Assembly (NCBI GenBank): GCA_005883955.1
Contig: VAXH01000093.1
Location: 1-46,807 of the forward strand
DNA from: Actinomycetota bacterium
GTDB taxonomy: Bacteria > Actinomycetota > Thermoleophilia > Gaiellales > Gaiellaceae
Direction of reading: 5' to 3'
DNA length: 46,807 nucleotides
Each line of letters opens with the position of its first letter. Within the stretch, counting starts at the first letter, position 1. Both the position numbers and the translations under genes were made by a program. The notes under the pieces were generated by a model. It worked only from the letters and a program-made list of their open reading frames with translations, did no database searches and was not told the DNA's origin. This document shows, piece after piece, positions 16,622 through 24,197 of the stretch.

Positions 16622-17195
16622 AGAGCTCCTTCAGCTTCTCCTGGGCTGCGGACTGCACGTCGTGGTAGAGCGAGTTCCCGTGGGCATCGATGCCGACCGT
16701 CAGCGGGCCGAAATCCTTGACGCGGAACCTCCAGAGGCACTCGGGCATGAGCTCCTCCCAGGCGACCTCCTCGATCTCTTCGATCTGGGTCGTCTCCAGC
16801 GCCGCCGCTCCGCCGACGATCGCGAAGTAGACCATCCCCAGCGTGCGCATGGGCTCGATCGCCTCGTCCGGGAAGCCGCCCTTGCCGCAGATCGCCCGAA
16901 CGCCGTACTGCGCGCCGAGCGGCTCGGTGAACCGAACCATGCGCGCCGAGGTCGTGGTGCCGATGCAGACTTTCTCGTAGCGCCCGTCCTCGAGCTTGCG
17001 GACACCGGGCGCCGTGTGCAGCAGGAAGGCGCCGCGGAGGTCCATGGGCGGCTCGACGCCCTGGTCGAAGATCCGGATCTGCGTCCGGTCGCGGATGCCG
17101 ATGATGTGACCCTGAACGGTGACCTCATCGCCGGCGCGGAGCTTGAGGATCTCGCGCTCGTCCGTGATCGGGAAGGTGACCTCGTGCGTCGCCAT
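16608..17195 (-). CDS. class I fumarase/tartrate dehydratase-like beta subunit
   Basis: 195 residues from the ATG at 17195; a longer reading frame upstream would run through the repeat element. It is the C-terminal (Fumerase_C) half of Fe-S hydro-lyases. GTTTSARM matches the family's TTSxR catalytic segment, ICGKGG keeps the active-site Lys, and GIRDRTQIRIF corresponds to the family's RDxAH motif with the Arg-Asp kept but the His replaced by Gln (family motifs recalled). That change hints at altered substrate use. It overlaps comA by 14 bases, and its partner alpha subunit lies upstream beyond a 127-bp gap holding a repeat with two palindromes. Confidence 0.9.
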   Translation of the reverse strand: MATHEVTFPITDEREILKLRAGDEVTVQGHIIGIRDRTQIRIFDQGVEPPMDLRGAFLLHTAPGVRKLEDGRYEKVCIGTTTSARMVRFTEPLGAQYGVRAICGKGGFPDEAIEPMRTLGMVYFAIVGGAAALETTQIEEIEEVAWEELMPECLWRFRVKDFGPLTVGIDAHGNSLYHDVQSAAQEKLKELYARL

Positions 17196-17216
17196 CAGGC
17201 CGCTCCCGGACTCCCA

Positions 17217-17320
17217 AGTAACAGTCTGTTGCAAAGTTCGACACGTCCCGGCTCGGCAGTCGACGAGCGACAAAGCCGCAGCTCAGGCCGAACCGAAGTA
17301 AGTAACAGTCTGTTACTAAG
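17217..17320 (-). repeat. paired-palindrome element E1 (GTAACAG-N-CTGTTAC at both ends)
   Basis: GTAACAGTCTGTTGC at 17218-17232 and GTAACAGTCTGTTAC at 17302-17316 are 15-bp near-palindromes with 84-bp spacing. A related element lies in inverted orientation at 36388-36480; its first 30 bases and last 20 bases match E1 closely (shared inner block GTTCGACACG). E1 fills the gap between the fumarase alpha and beta genes and its nearer palindrome is 22 bases from the beta start codon, so it might act as an operator for a TetR-like regulator, or be a small mobile element. Confidence 0.7.
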
Positions 17321-17322
17321 CA

Positions 17323-18219
17323 TTACGCCTCACGGTCGTAGTCGATGTCGCCGTCGGCCGAGATGTGCGCGCTCGCGCGCCGCGCGGCCCAGCACTGGTA
17401 GTTGACCGCGACGGGGTTCAGGGTCATGTGGGTGTCGGCATGCTCGATGTGGCACTGCAGGACGGTGACGTCGCCGCCGAGGCCCATCGGGCCGATCCCG
17501 GTCTCGTTCAGGAGGCCGAAGAGCTCATCCTCGAGCTGCGCGACGATCGGGTCCGGATTGCGGGTGCCGACCGGACGGGCGATCGCTTCCTTGGCGAGAT
17601 ACATCGCGTAGTCAGCCGAGCCGCCGATCCCAACGCCGACGATCCCGGGCGGGCAGGGCTTGCCGCCGGCGCCGACGATCGACTCGAGCACGAACTGCTT
17701 GATCCCCTTCACGCCGTCGGCGGGGATGCACATCTTCAGGAAGCTCATGTTCTCCGACCCCGAGCCCTTCGGCACGCACTTGACGTCGAGCCCGTCCCAG
17801 TCGGCGATGAACTCCCAATGGACGATCGGCAGCCGGTAACCGGTATTCGGACCCGTGTTCTCGCGCGTGATCGTGTGGACGGCGTTCGAGCGCAGCGGAT
17901 GCTCCACGGTCGCGCGCTCGGTGCCATGCTTCAGCGCCTCGTAGATTCGTGCCGGGTGTAGGGGAAAGTCCTCGCCGACGCGGCACGTGTAGACGGCGAT
18001 GCCCGTGTCCTGGCAGACGAGGTTCTGCTCCTCATCCGCGATCGCAACGTTCTTCATGATCGTCGAGAGCACCCGCTGGCCCGGGACCGAGGTCTCCCGC
18101 TTCTGCGCCTCCGCGAGAGCATCACGCAGGTCCTGCGGGATGTCCTTCAGCGCCCAGACGTAGAGGTGAGCCGCGGCGTCCTCGACCGCGTGCTGCAGGT
18201 CGGTCGCTACCGCGCTCAT
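17323..18219 (-). CDS. class I fumarase/tartrate dehydratase-like alpha subunit
   Basis: 298 residues from the ATG at 18219, which overlaps the flavoprotein stop by four bases. It is the N-terminal (Fumerase) half of oxygen-sensitive Fe-S hydro-lyases. LVCQDTGIAVY contains the QDTG motif and a likely cluster Cys; KGSGSENMSFLKMCIPADG and GGKPCPPGIVGVGIGGSADY are further signatures with candidate ligands; GPMGLGGDVTVLQCHIE closes the domain. With the beta subunit it would make an alpha2beta2 enzyme interconverting malate and fumarate or a related hydroxyacid/enoate pair. Its place in a sulfite/ComA operon suggests a sulfonate analogue as substrate (inference). Confidence 0.92.
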   Translation of the reverse strand: MSAVATDLQHAVEDAAAHLYVWALKDIPQDLRDALAEAQKRETSVPGQRVLSTIMKNVAIADEEQNLVCQDTGIAVYTCRVGEDFPLHPARIYEALKHGTERATVEHPLRSNAVHTITRENTGPNTGYRLPIVHWEFIADWDGLDVKCVPKGSGSENMSFLKMCIPADGVKGIKQFVLESIVGAGGKPCPPGIVGVGIGGSADYAMYLAKEAIARPVGTRNPDPIVAQLEDELFGLLNETGIGPMGLGGDVTVLQCHIEHADTHMTLNPVAVNYQCWAARRASAHISADGDIDYDREA

Positions 18220-19409
18220 GCTCGCGCCCGTTCCGCCGCCGCAGCGCCGGCGCGCCGGCCGAAGACGGTGCACTCGAGCAGCGAGTTGCCCATCATCCGG
18301 TTCCGTCCGTGCGTGCCGCCGGCGATCTCGCCGCAAGCGAAGACGCCTGCCAGCGTCGTCTCGCCGTGCTCGTCGATCACAAGGCCTCCGTTCTGGTAGT
18401 GGAGCACGGGGTAGGTCAGGATCGGCTCCTTCAGCGGATCGACCCCGGCCGCACGGTAGCGGCGCAGCATGTACGGCAGTGAGACGTCAGCGTCGGCCTC
18501 AGGAATCCGGGTCGTATCGAGGTAGACGGCAGGCCGGCCGTCCGGCGTCTCGACGCCGCGTCCGGCCGCGACCTCGTCGAAGATCGCCTGCGAGACCTCG
18601 TCGCGGGGGCCGAGGGGATCCGTGAACTCCTCGCCCTCGGCGTTCAGAAGGGTCGCTCCGTAGGCGCGCGTCGTTTCCGGGATCGAGTAGCCCTGCATGT
18701 TCGCCGGCCAGGCGCCGCCGTTCGGGTGGTACTGGAGCGCGTCAAGGTCGCGGGACTCGGCGCCGAGATCGAGCGCGATCTGCGTCACCTCGCCGGTCGC
18801 TCCCGGGTGGTTGGTCGAGAGTTCGCCTCGCTCCTCGGCCTCGCGGTAGCAGCGGCCCCCCGCAGCCAGCACGACAGCGTCGGCGTCGATCACGTGTTCG
18901 CCGCAGATCGCGCGCCAGCCGTTCGCGCTCGCCTCGAGCGAGCTCAGCGGCGACTTCGTGAACGTCTTCACCGTCGAACCCCCGACCGCTTCCCGCAGCG
19001 CCGCCGTGATCGCCTGGCCCGTGCGATCGCCGACCTGGAGCAACCGCTTGCGTGATGCGCCGCCGCACTTCGCCAGCCGGTAGCCCCCATTCTCGCGCGT
19101 GAACTGAACCCCGAGCTCTTCGAGCCAGTGAATCGCACCGGGCGCCTCGCCCGTCAGCACCTCGACGAGCCTCCGGTCGGCGGTCTCGTGCGAGCTTTTC
19201 CAGACGTCCTCCGCATGCTGGTCGGGCGAGTCGTCGACGCCGAAAGCGGCCTGGATCCCGCCCTGCGCCTTCGCCGAGTTGCAGGACTGCACCGATCCTT
19301 TGGCGGCGAGCGCCACGCTTGCACCCGCGCGATGGGCCGAGACGGCCGCCGCAAGCCCGGACGCGCCGCTTCCGATCACGAATACGTCGACAGACACGGG
19401 CGCAGCCAT
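18216..19409 (-). CDS. fumarate reductase/succinate dehydrogenase-like FAD flavoprotein
   Basis: 397 residues, short compared with about 570-600 in SdhA/FrdA because the C-terminal helical domain is absent. DVFVIGSGASGLAAAVSAHR binds the FAD ADP moiety; AKAQGGIQAAFG, LDALQYHPNGGAWP (HPT-like), PVLHYQNGGLVIDEHG (HYxxGG) and RNRMMGNSLLECTVFGRRAG are family landmarks that include substrate-binding His and Arg positions. It could reduce or oxidise fumarate-like acids, or be an L-aspartate-oxidase relative. No iron-sulfur or membrane subunit is next to it, so the electron partner is unknown. It is first in the sulfur operon. Confidence 0.88.
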   Translation of the reverse strand: MAAPVSVDVFVIGSGASGLAAAVSAHRAGASVALAAKGSVQSCNSAKAQGGIQAAFGVDDSPDQHAEDVWKSSHETADRRLVEVLTGEAPGAIHWLEELGVQFTRENGGYRLAKCGGASRKRLLQVGDRTGQAITAALREAVGGSTVKTFTKSPLSSLEASANGWRAICGEHVIDADAVVLAAGGRCYREAEERGELSTNHPGATGEVTQIALDLGAESRDLDALQYHPNGGAWPANMQGYSIPETTRAYGATLLNAEGEEFTDPLGPRDEVSQAIFDEVAAGRGVETPDGRPAVYLDTTRIPEADADVSLPYMLRRYRAAGVDPLKEPILTYPVLHYQNGGLVIDEHGETTLAGVFACGEIAGGTHGRNRMMGNSLLECTVFGRRAGAAAAERARA

Positions 19410-19439
19410 GGTGGCCAGGAGTCTACCACTGGGATCTTA

Positions 19440-19472
19440 ATCATAGACATTAGCCAGACTTATCGGTATCAA
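19440..19472 (-). promoter_or_regulatory. candidate promoter/operator of the sulfur operon
   Basis: On the minus strand TTGATA and TATGAT are separated by 21 bases, and the -10-like box is about 30 bases from the flavoprotein start codon. The spacer carries an imperfect dyad (ATACCGATAAGTC facing GCTAATGTCTAT). An over-long spacer with a dyad is typical of MerR-type promoters, and the dyad's outer ATA/TAT also resembles Rrf2-type sites. Both are guesses from shape only. This AT-rich patch stands out from its GC-rich surroundings. Confidence 0.45.
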
Positions 19473-19503
19473 GGCTTCTCGCCACGTGGCCGATGACCTG
19501 GAG

Positions 19504-19854
19504 ATGACCCGCGGCCTGGGACTCGTCTCGCTCGTCGTCAGCCTCGTGATCTCACTGATGCTCTTCTCGTCGCAGCTGACCCACGGCGGCTCGAAGGCCG
19601 CGAGCCCGAAAGAGAACCCACTCGTCCAGCGGGCGAATTCCGTCGCTGCAGAAGCGGCAGCGATGCAGGCGGAGCACGAGCTCGCCGCCTACCAGGCCGA
19701 GCATGGCACCTTCGTCGGCGCAACCGTCACGGACATCTCAGGGGTCACCGTCCTGCGTGCCGAGCCGACCACGTTCTGCGTCCAGATCGCCTCGAACGGC
19801 GGCGTCCTCTACGACGCCGGACCCGGCGGCATGCCAAGCGCGGACCGCTGCTAG
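19504..19854 (+). CDS. small membrane-anchored pilin-like protein
   Basis: 116 residues from the ATG at 19504, or 122 from GTG 19486. A single N-terminal helix (LGLVSLVVSLVISLMLFSSQ) is followed by a helical segment (NSVAAEAAAMQAEHELAAYQ) and a small domain with GTFVGATVTDISGV, TTFCVQIASNGG and a final Cys, spaced as in pseudopilin/type IV pilin minor subunits whose last residues carry a disulfide. No clear prepilin peptidase site or pilus genes lie nearby, so the role is uncertain. Its 3' end overlaps the convergent SARP gene by four bases. Confidence 0.6.
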   Translation: MTRGLGLVSLVVSLVISLMLFSSQLTHGGSKAASPKENPLVQRANSVAAEAAAMQAEHELAAYQAEHGTFVGATVTDISGVTVLRAEPTTFCVQIASNGGVLYDAGPGGMPSADRC

Positions 19855-22688
19855 GAAACCACCGCGTGCCCGGAAGTGGCCAGCTCGATCGCCTCGTCGA
19901 GCGAGAGGGTCGCGCCGCGCTCGAGCTCAGCTTCGAATCGGCCCGCCTCGAGCTTCAGGCGCGCCGCCTGCTGATAGACGTCGATCCACGGCTGCCGCTC
20001 GGGTGTCGGGGTCGTCCCGATCGACTCGAGGACGGCGTTGGCGGCCCCGAACAGCGCCGCCGACCTGGCTCCGTCCCCGCCTGCCGCTGCGATCCCGGCC
20101 GCGGTTTCGAGACACTCGGCGACGGCCCGCGGCTCGTGGAGGCGCCGGACGATCGCAAGGCTCTCCTCGACCAGTTCCTGTGCGCGCCCGAGGTCGCCGC
20201 GGATCACGATCGCCGCGGCGAGGGAGCGCAGGCAGGCCGCAACGAGCTGGGGAGTCCCGCCCACCCGTGCGAGTGCAAGCGCTTCTTCGCAGCGTTCGAT
20301 CGCCGCATCGACTTCGCCGAGCGCGAGCTCGACCAGGCCGAGATCGTGCGCAGCGGTCGCGGCGTTGAAGGTCGAGCCGAGCTTGACCGCGAGCCGGCCG
20401 CCCTCGGTGTAGAGATCCCGTGCGCGGTCGAAGTCCTGGCGGAAGAAGGCGAGGTTGCCGAGATTCGTCAGCACGGCCAACCGGCGTGCGTCGTCGTCCA
20501 GACGCCGGGCCACCTCGAGGCTTTCCTCGAAGGCCCGCTCGGCCGCTTCGATGTCCCCGGCCTCCGCCGCGAGGACGCCGAGGCCGTTCAGCGCCTTCGC
20601 CCGCGAGACGAGCGGCGCGTCGGGCGCGGCCGCGAGCGCCGCCTCGAGCGCCGCACGCCCCTCGCTGAGGTTGGCGTGCAGCTGCCATAGGCGCCGCAGG
20701 GCGCCGGCAAGTCGTAGCGCGGTCAGGCCGTCGCCGCTCTCGAGGGCGAACGCGATCGCGGCCCGGAAGTTGTCGCGCTCGGCGTCCAGTCGCGCCGCCC
20801 AGACGTCCTGGCTCGGGCTGTTCAGCTCCGGCTCTCCCTCCTCGGCGAGGGCAGCGAAGTACGCCGCGTGGCGCCTGCGGAGGTCGTGCTCCTCGCCGGT
20901 GGCGGCGAGGCGCTCGAGCGCGTACTCGCGCACGATCTGAAGCATCGTGAACCGCCGCTCGTGGGAACCTGTATCGACCACGAGGCTCTTGTCGGCGAGC
21001 GAGCCGAGCACCGGGAGCACGTCGCCGGCCTCGTCACCGCCGCAGACAGACTCGGCGGCGGTCAGCGTCCAACCGCCGACGAAGACGGAGAGTCGCCCGA
21101 ACAACCGGCGCTCGGCCTCGTCGAGCAGCTCGTAGCTTGAGTCGATCGCCGCGCGGAGCGTGCGATGTCGCTCAGGTGCATCCTGGACGGCCGGGGGCAG
21201 CTCCAGCCGCTTGCCGAAACGCGCGAGCAGCTCGCCCGGGCTGAGGATCTTCACCCGCGCCGCGGCCAGCTCGATCGCGAGCGGCAGTGCGTCGAGCGCC
21301 CCACACAGGGCCACGACGTCCGCCACGTTCTCAGCCGAGAGCTCGAAGTCGCGCTTCGCCGCTTGGGCCCGGGCGACGAAGAGCGCGACTGCAGATGCCT
21401 CGCGTGCCGCCGCTTCGTCATCACCTTCGCCCGGTAACGCCAGTGGGACGACCGGAAACTCATGCTCGCCGGTCAGATGCAGAACGGCCCGGCTCGTGAC
21501 GAGCAGCTGCAGCTGGGGCGACGCCGCGAGCAGCCGGCCGAGCAGCGGCGCGGCCTCCGTCAACTGCTCGAAGTTGTCGAGGACGAGCACCGGTGGCTCG
21601 CGGCCCAGGTAGTCGGCGAGCGCTTCCTCGACGGGCCGCCCGCCCGAGCTGACGCGGAGCGTGTTGGCGATCGTCGAGGCGACCAGTCCGGGGTCGAAGA
21701 GATGCGAGAAATCGACGAAAACTGCGCCGCGCCGCTCGTCCGACGCCAGTCGACGGGCCACCTCCGTCGCGAGCCTCGTCTTCCCGACCCCGCCGGGCCC
21801 GGTCAGCGTCAGCAGGCGCGCGCGCCCGGATTGCAGCAGGTCCGCCGCCTCGGCCAGCTCCCCCTCGCGCCCCAGGAGCGGCGTCGGGGCGGCCGGGAGC
21901 TCGAGCCGGCGCTGAGTGGCGCCCGCCACGGCGAGGCTCTCGTCCTGCACGAGGATCGCCCGCTCGAGCGCCTGTAGCGCAGGCCCGGGCTCGATGCCGA
22001 TCTCTTCGACGAGCGTCTCTCGCGCAGCGCGGTACTCCGCGAGCGCGTCCGACTGGCGACCGTCCCGGTAAAGAGCGGTCATCAGCTGCGCCCGAGCGCG
22101 CTCCCGCAGCGGCTGCGAGGCGACGAAAGCCTGGAGCCGGGGGATCAACTGCTCGTGGAGTCCGAGCGCCAGCTCGGCGTCCACGAGATCCTCGAAGGTG
22201 CTCAGACGAAGATCCTCCAGTCGAGCGGCCTCGTGCGCCGCGAACTCGGCGTAGAGGACGTCTACGAGCGCAGGTCCCCGCCAGAGCTCCTCCGCCTCGG
22301 CCAGGAGCCGCGCGGCCAGCTCGAAGTCTTCTGCGAAGAGCGCGGCGCGACCCTCGGCGGCCAGCCGCTCGAAGCGCCTGCTGTCGATCGTCTCTTCCGG
22401 CGCGTTCAGCTGGTAGCCGGTCGGAGTCGTCGCAAGCACCGCGCCGCGCTCGACGCCGACTTCGAGCAGGTCGCGGAGCGCGGAGACGTGCACCTGGAGG
22501 GCGTTCTTTGCCCGCACGGGAGGGCGCTCGCCCCAGAGCGCGTCGATCAAATGCTCGTGGGAGACCGAGCGATTCGGCTCGAGCACGAGCGCCAGCAGCA
22601 CTTTGCGCTGATTGCCGCCCGCGACCGAAACGACATCCGTTCCGCGCCGCACCTCGAGCGGACCGAGAATTCGGTACTCGAGCCGCAC
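19851..22688 (-). CDS. SARP/AfsR-type transcriptional regulator with ATPase and TPR domains
   Basis: 945 residues with a GTG start. Residues 1-95 are an OmpR-like winged helix (ILGPLEVRRG, NQRKVLLALVLEPNRSVSHE), about 100-245 are the bacterial transcriptional activator domain (RARAQLMTALYRDGRQSDAL), and from about 270 an NTPase follows with Walker A LTGPGGVGKTRLA and Walker B PPVLVLDNFEQ. TPR-like helices fill the last 300 residues. Such proteins activate target promoters through direct heptamer repeats, often for secondary metabolism. A 9-bp direct repeat with 11-bp period 144 bp upstream (22832-22851) may be its own site. Targets are not evident in the window. Confidence 0.93.
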   Translation of the reverse strand: MRLEYRILGPLEVRRGTDVVSVAGGNQRKVLLALVLEPNRSVSHEHLIDALWGERPPVRAKNALQVHVSALRDLLEVGVERGAVLATTPTGYQLNAPEETIDSRRFERLAAEGRAALFAEDFELAARLLAEAEELWRGPALVDVLYAEFAAHEAARLEDLRLSTFEDLVDAELALGLHEQLIPRLQAFVASQPLRERARAQLMTALYRDGRQSDALAEYRAARETLVEEIGIEPGPALQALERAILVQDESLAVAGATQRRLELPAAPTPLLGREGELAEAADLLQSGRARLLTLTGPGGVGKTRLATEVARRLASDERRGAVFVDFSHLFDPGLVASTIANTLRVSSGGRPVEEALADYLGREPPVLVLDNFEQLTEAAPLLGRLLAASPQLQLLVTSRAVLHLTGEHEFPVVPLALPGEGDDEAAAREASAVALFVARAQAAKRDFELSAENVADVVALCGALDALPLAIELAAARVKILSPGELLARFGKRLELPPAVQDAPERHRTLRAAIDSSYELLDEAERRLFGRLSVFVGGWTLTAAESVCGGDEAGDVLPVLGSLADKSLVVDTGSHERRFTMLQIVREYALERLAATGEEHDLRRRHAAYFAALAEEGEPELNSPSQDVWAARLDAERDNFRAAIAFALESGDGLTALRLAGALRRLWQLHANLSEGRAALEAALAAAPDAPLVSRAKALNGLGVLAAEAGDIEAAERAFEESLEVARRLDDDARRLAVLTNLGNLAFFRQDFDRARDLYTEGGRLAVKLGSTFNAATAAHDLGLVELALGEVDAAIERCEEALALARVGGTPQLVAACLRSLAAAIVIRGDLGRAQELVEESLAIVRRLHEPRAVAECLETAAGIAAAGGDGARSAALFGAANAVLESIGTTPTPERQPWIDVYQQAARLKLEAGRFEAELERGATLSLDEAIELATSGHAVVS

Positions 22689-22778
22689 TTCTACTGGTCG
22701 CGCCTCCTTCAGCCGGGCTCTTAGAACAGGTTTTCAGAAAGGCAGCGCCGGCGCAGAGCTCGCCGACCGCGATGAAAC

Positions 22779-22805
22779 GGACGCCGCGGCAAAGCCGCGA
22801 CGTCC
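22779..22805. repeat. GGCAAAGCC hairpin element, copy 2
   Basis: GGACG-C-CGCGGC, AAA loop, GCCGCG-A-CGTCC, the same stem layout as the hairpin at 4856-4882, with TGAAA before it and TCGCAAGCG after it as in that copy. Here it lies about 90 bp upstream of the SARP gene, so it is not a 3'-end terminator for a visible gene. Confidence 0.55.
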
Positions 22806-22831
22806 TTCAGGTCGGCGTCGCAAGCGGGCAC

Positions 22832-22851
22832 CTTAAGCGGAGCTTAAGCGG
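22832..22851. promoter_or_regulatory. direct repeat CTTAAGCGG x2, 11-bp period (candidate SARP box)
   Basis: CTTAAGCGG at 22832-22840 is repeated exactly at 22843-22851. From established knowledge of SARP regulators, activation sites are direct repeats spaced 11 bp so the protein binds one face of the helix. The site lies between the SARP gene and the plus-strand small reading frames at 22917, so it could serve either direction. The rest of 22689-22916 holds only the hairpin repeat and no gene. Confidence 0.5.
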
Positions 22852-22916
22852 GTGCTGGGAACATCGCTACGCCGTCAGTCGAGAAAGAGCCGCAGACCCG
22901 TGAGAGGAGACCGCAA

Positions 22917-23084
22917 GTGCCGACCGAAGGCACAGCCAGCCTGAAGAGCCCGGTTAGCACGCGGAGCTTCTGCGGTGAGAGGGGCGCGCAAGCGGCCGGG
23001 AGCCGTCACCCGGCCGCTGCTGCGTCAGCCGACGCGTCCGAGCTTTTGCCCCGTCGACCAGTTGAACGAAAGGAGGCCGCATGA
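22917..23084 (+). CDS. possible small protein (55 residues), unknown
   Basis: A GTG preceded by GAGAGGAGA at about 7 bases opens a 55-codon frame (PTEGTASLKSPVSTRSFCGE near the start, then Ala-rich, ending RRPVERKEAA). Its TGA overlaps the ATG of a 10-codon frame (23081-23113, MIRSSMFDGG) that has AAAGGAGG four bases upstream. The good ribosome sites, the ATGA overlap and the position next to a SARP site are the only support. Composition is Ala/Arg/Ser-rich, which in this GC-rich genome can arise by chance. Confidence 0.3.
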   Translation: MPTEGTASLKSPVSTRSFCGERGAQAAGSRHPAAAASADASELLPRRPVERKEAA

Positions 23085-23113
23085 TTCGCTCGAGCATGTT
23101 CGACGGTGGCTAG
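23081..23113 (+). CDS. possible 10-residue peptide with strong ribosome site
   Basis: ATG with AAAGGAGG four bases before it, encoding MIRSSMFDGG then TAG. It overlaps the stop of the frame at 22917. No plus-strand gene follows, so it is not an obvious attenuator leader; it may be the stump of a lost gene. Confidence 0.25.
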   Translation: MIRSSMFDGG

Positions 23114-23128
23114 GAAGGTAGTCCGGCC

Positions 23129-24115
23129 TCACCAGACTGAACGTAGAAGCTCGGCAACCTCGCCGGGCTCCGCCGGCCGCGGGTTCGCCTTTGCGCCGCC
23201 GCGCTGGGAGGCGGCGTCGCCCAGCTCCTCAAGGTCGTCTTCGGGCACGCCGAGATCGCGCAGACGCTCGAAGCCCCCGAGTCGGGCGAGTTCTTGCACG
23301 CGCCCGACGGGATCATCTGTTCCAAGGGCTTCTCCAAAGCGAGCGATCTCCTCTGCGGCCACCGGCTCGTTGAACCGCAGCGCCGGGGAAAGACAGATCG
23401 CGTTCAGCGCCCCATGGGGCAGTCCATAGCGGCCGCCGATCGCCTGCGCCATCGCGTGACCGAGGCCCAGCCCCGCAAGCCCGAGTGCATGCCCGGCGAC
23501 GTCGGCGCCCGCGAGCAGCTTCGTGCGGGCCCCCCGGTCCTCGCCGAAGGCGGCCACCCGCGGCAGCGTCTCGCTGATCGTCCGTGCTCCTTCGAGAGCG
23601 AGCGCATCGGCCTCCGGGCTTCGGCCCTTGACGTAGAGCGCCTCGGCGCAGTGCGCGAGGGCGTTCATCGCGGTGCCGACCGACACCTCGAGCGGGAGGC
23701 CTAGGGTCAGATCCGGGTCGTAGACGATTCCAGCGAGGTTCGCTCCCGAGCCGCCGCCCCGCATCCGACGCTCGTGGTCCCGGATTCCGAAGTTCGTTGC
23801 CCATTCGGCGCCCGCGTAGGTGGTCGGCACCGAGACGACCGGCAAACCGGTTGCGGACGAGACAGCCTTGGCGAGGTCGATCGAGCTGCCGCCGCCGACC
23901 GCCAGCAGCCCGTCGGCGTTCCGCGCAGCCGCGGCAATCTCGTCGATCCGGTCGCTCGGCACCTCGCTCCAGCGTCCCGCCGCGGGCAGATCGAGGTTCG
24001 ACCAGCGCTCGCTCGCGATCAGGAACGGCCTCTCGATTCCGAGCTGGCCCAAGAGGTCGGGCAGCTCCCGCAGGCCCCAGCGGACGATCACGCCGCCGCC
24101 TCGGCCGCAGCCCAC
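23129..24115 (-). CDS. iron-containing alcohol dehydrogenase family (maleylacetate-reductase-like)
   Basis: 328 residues from the GTG at 24115; the GTG at 24091 (MIVRWGLREL) is an equally plausible start. DGLLAVGGGSSIDLAKAVSS and PVVSVPTTYAGAEWATNFG are the NAD(P)-binding signatures, and NALAHCAEALYVKG plus YGLPHGALNAICL carry the family's metal- or substrate-region His residues. The PTTYAGAE and ALAHCAE forms are those of maleylacetate reductases, which often lack bound iron. It may act in aromatic-compound breakdown, together with the LysR regulator just upstream, but no ring-cleavage gene is here. Confidence 0.87.
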   Translation of the reverse strand: MGCGRGGGVIVRWGLRELPDLLGQLGIERPFLIASERWSNLDLPAAGRWSEVPSDRIDEIAAAARNADGLLAVGGGSSIDLAKAVSSATGLPVVSVPTTYAGAEWATNFGIRDHERRMRGGGSGANLAGIVYDPDLTLGLPLEVSVGTAMNALAHCAEALYVKGRSPEADALALEGARTISETLPRVAAFGEDRGARTKLLAGADVAGHALGLAGLGLGHAMAQAIGGRYGLPHGALNAICLSPALRFNEPVAAEEIARFGEALGTDDPVGRVQELARLGGFERLRDLGVPEDDLEELGDAASQRGGAKANPRPAEPGEVAELLRSVW

Positions 24116-24146
24116 GCCATTCCGGCCTTGCAGCTGGGGTTTAGCG

Positions 24147-24172
24147 GCTGTGCCGCCATGTCGGCGCAGCCT
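24147..24172. terminator. hairpin between LysR gene and dehydrogenase
   Basis: GGCTGTGCCG and CGGCGCAGCC form a 10-pair stem (one G-T wobble) with a 6-base loop, 26 bases after the LysR stop on the minus strand. It lacks a T tract, so termination strength is uncertain. Confidence 0.4.
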
Positions 24173-24197
24173 CTATGACGGCATCGCACGGGACGCC

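Noticed and set aside
17218-17316. Treating the two 15-bp palindromes as a CRISPR-like repeat pair
   Set aside because: There are only two units per locus, the inner sequence is partly shared between loci, and no cas gene is present.
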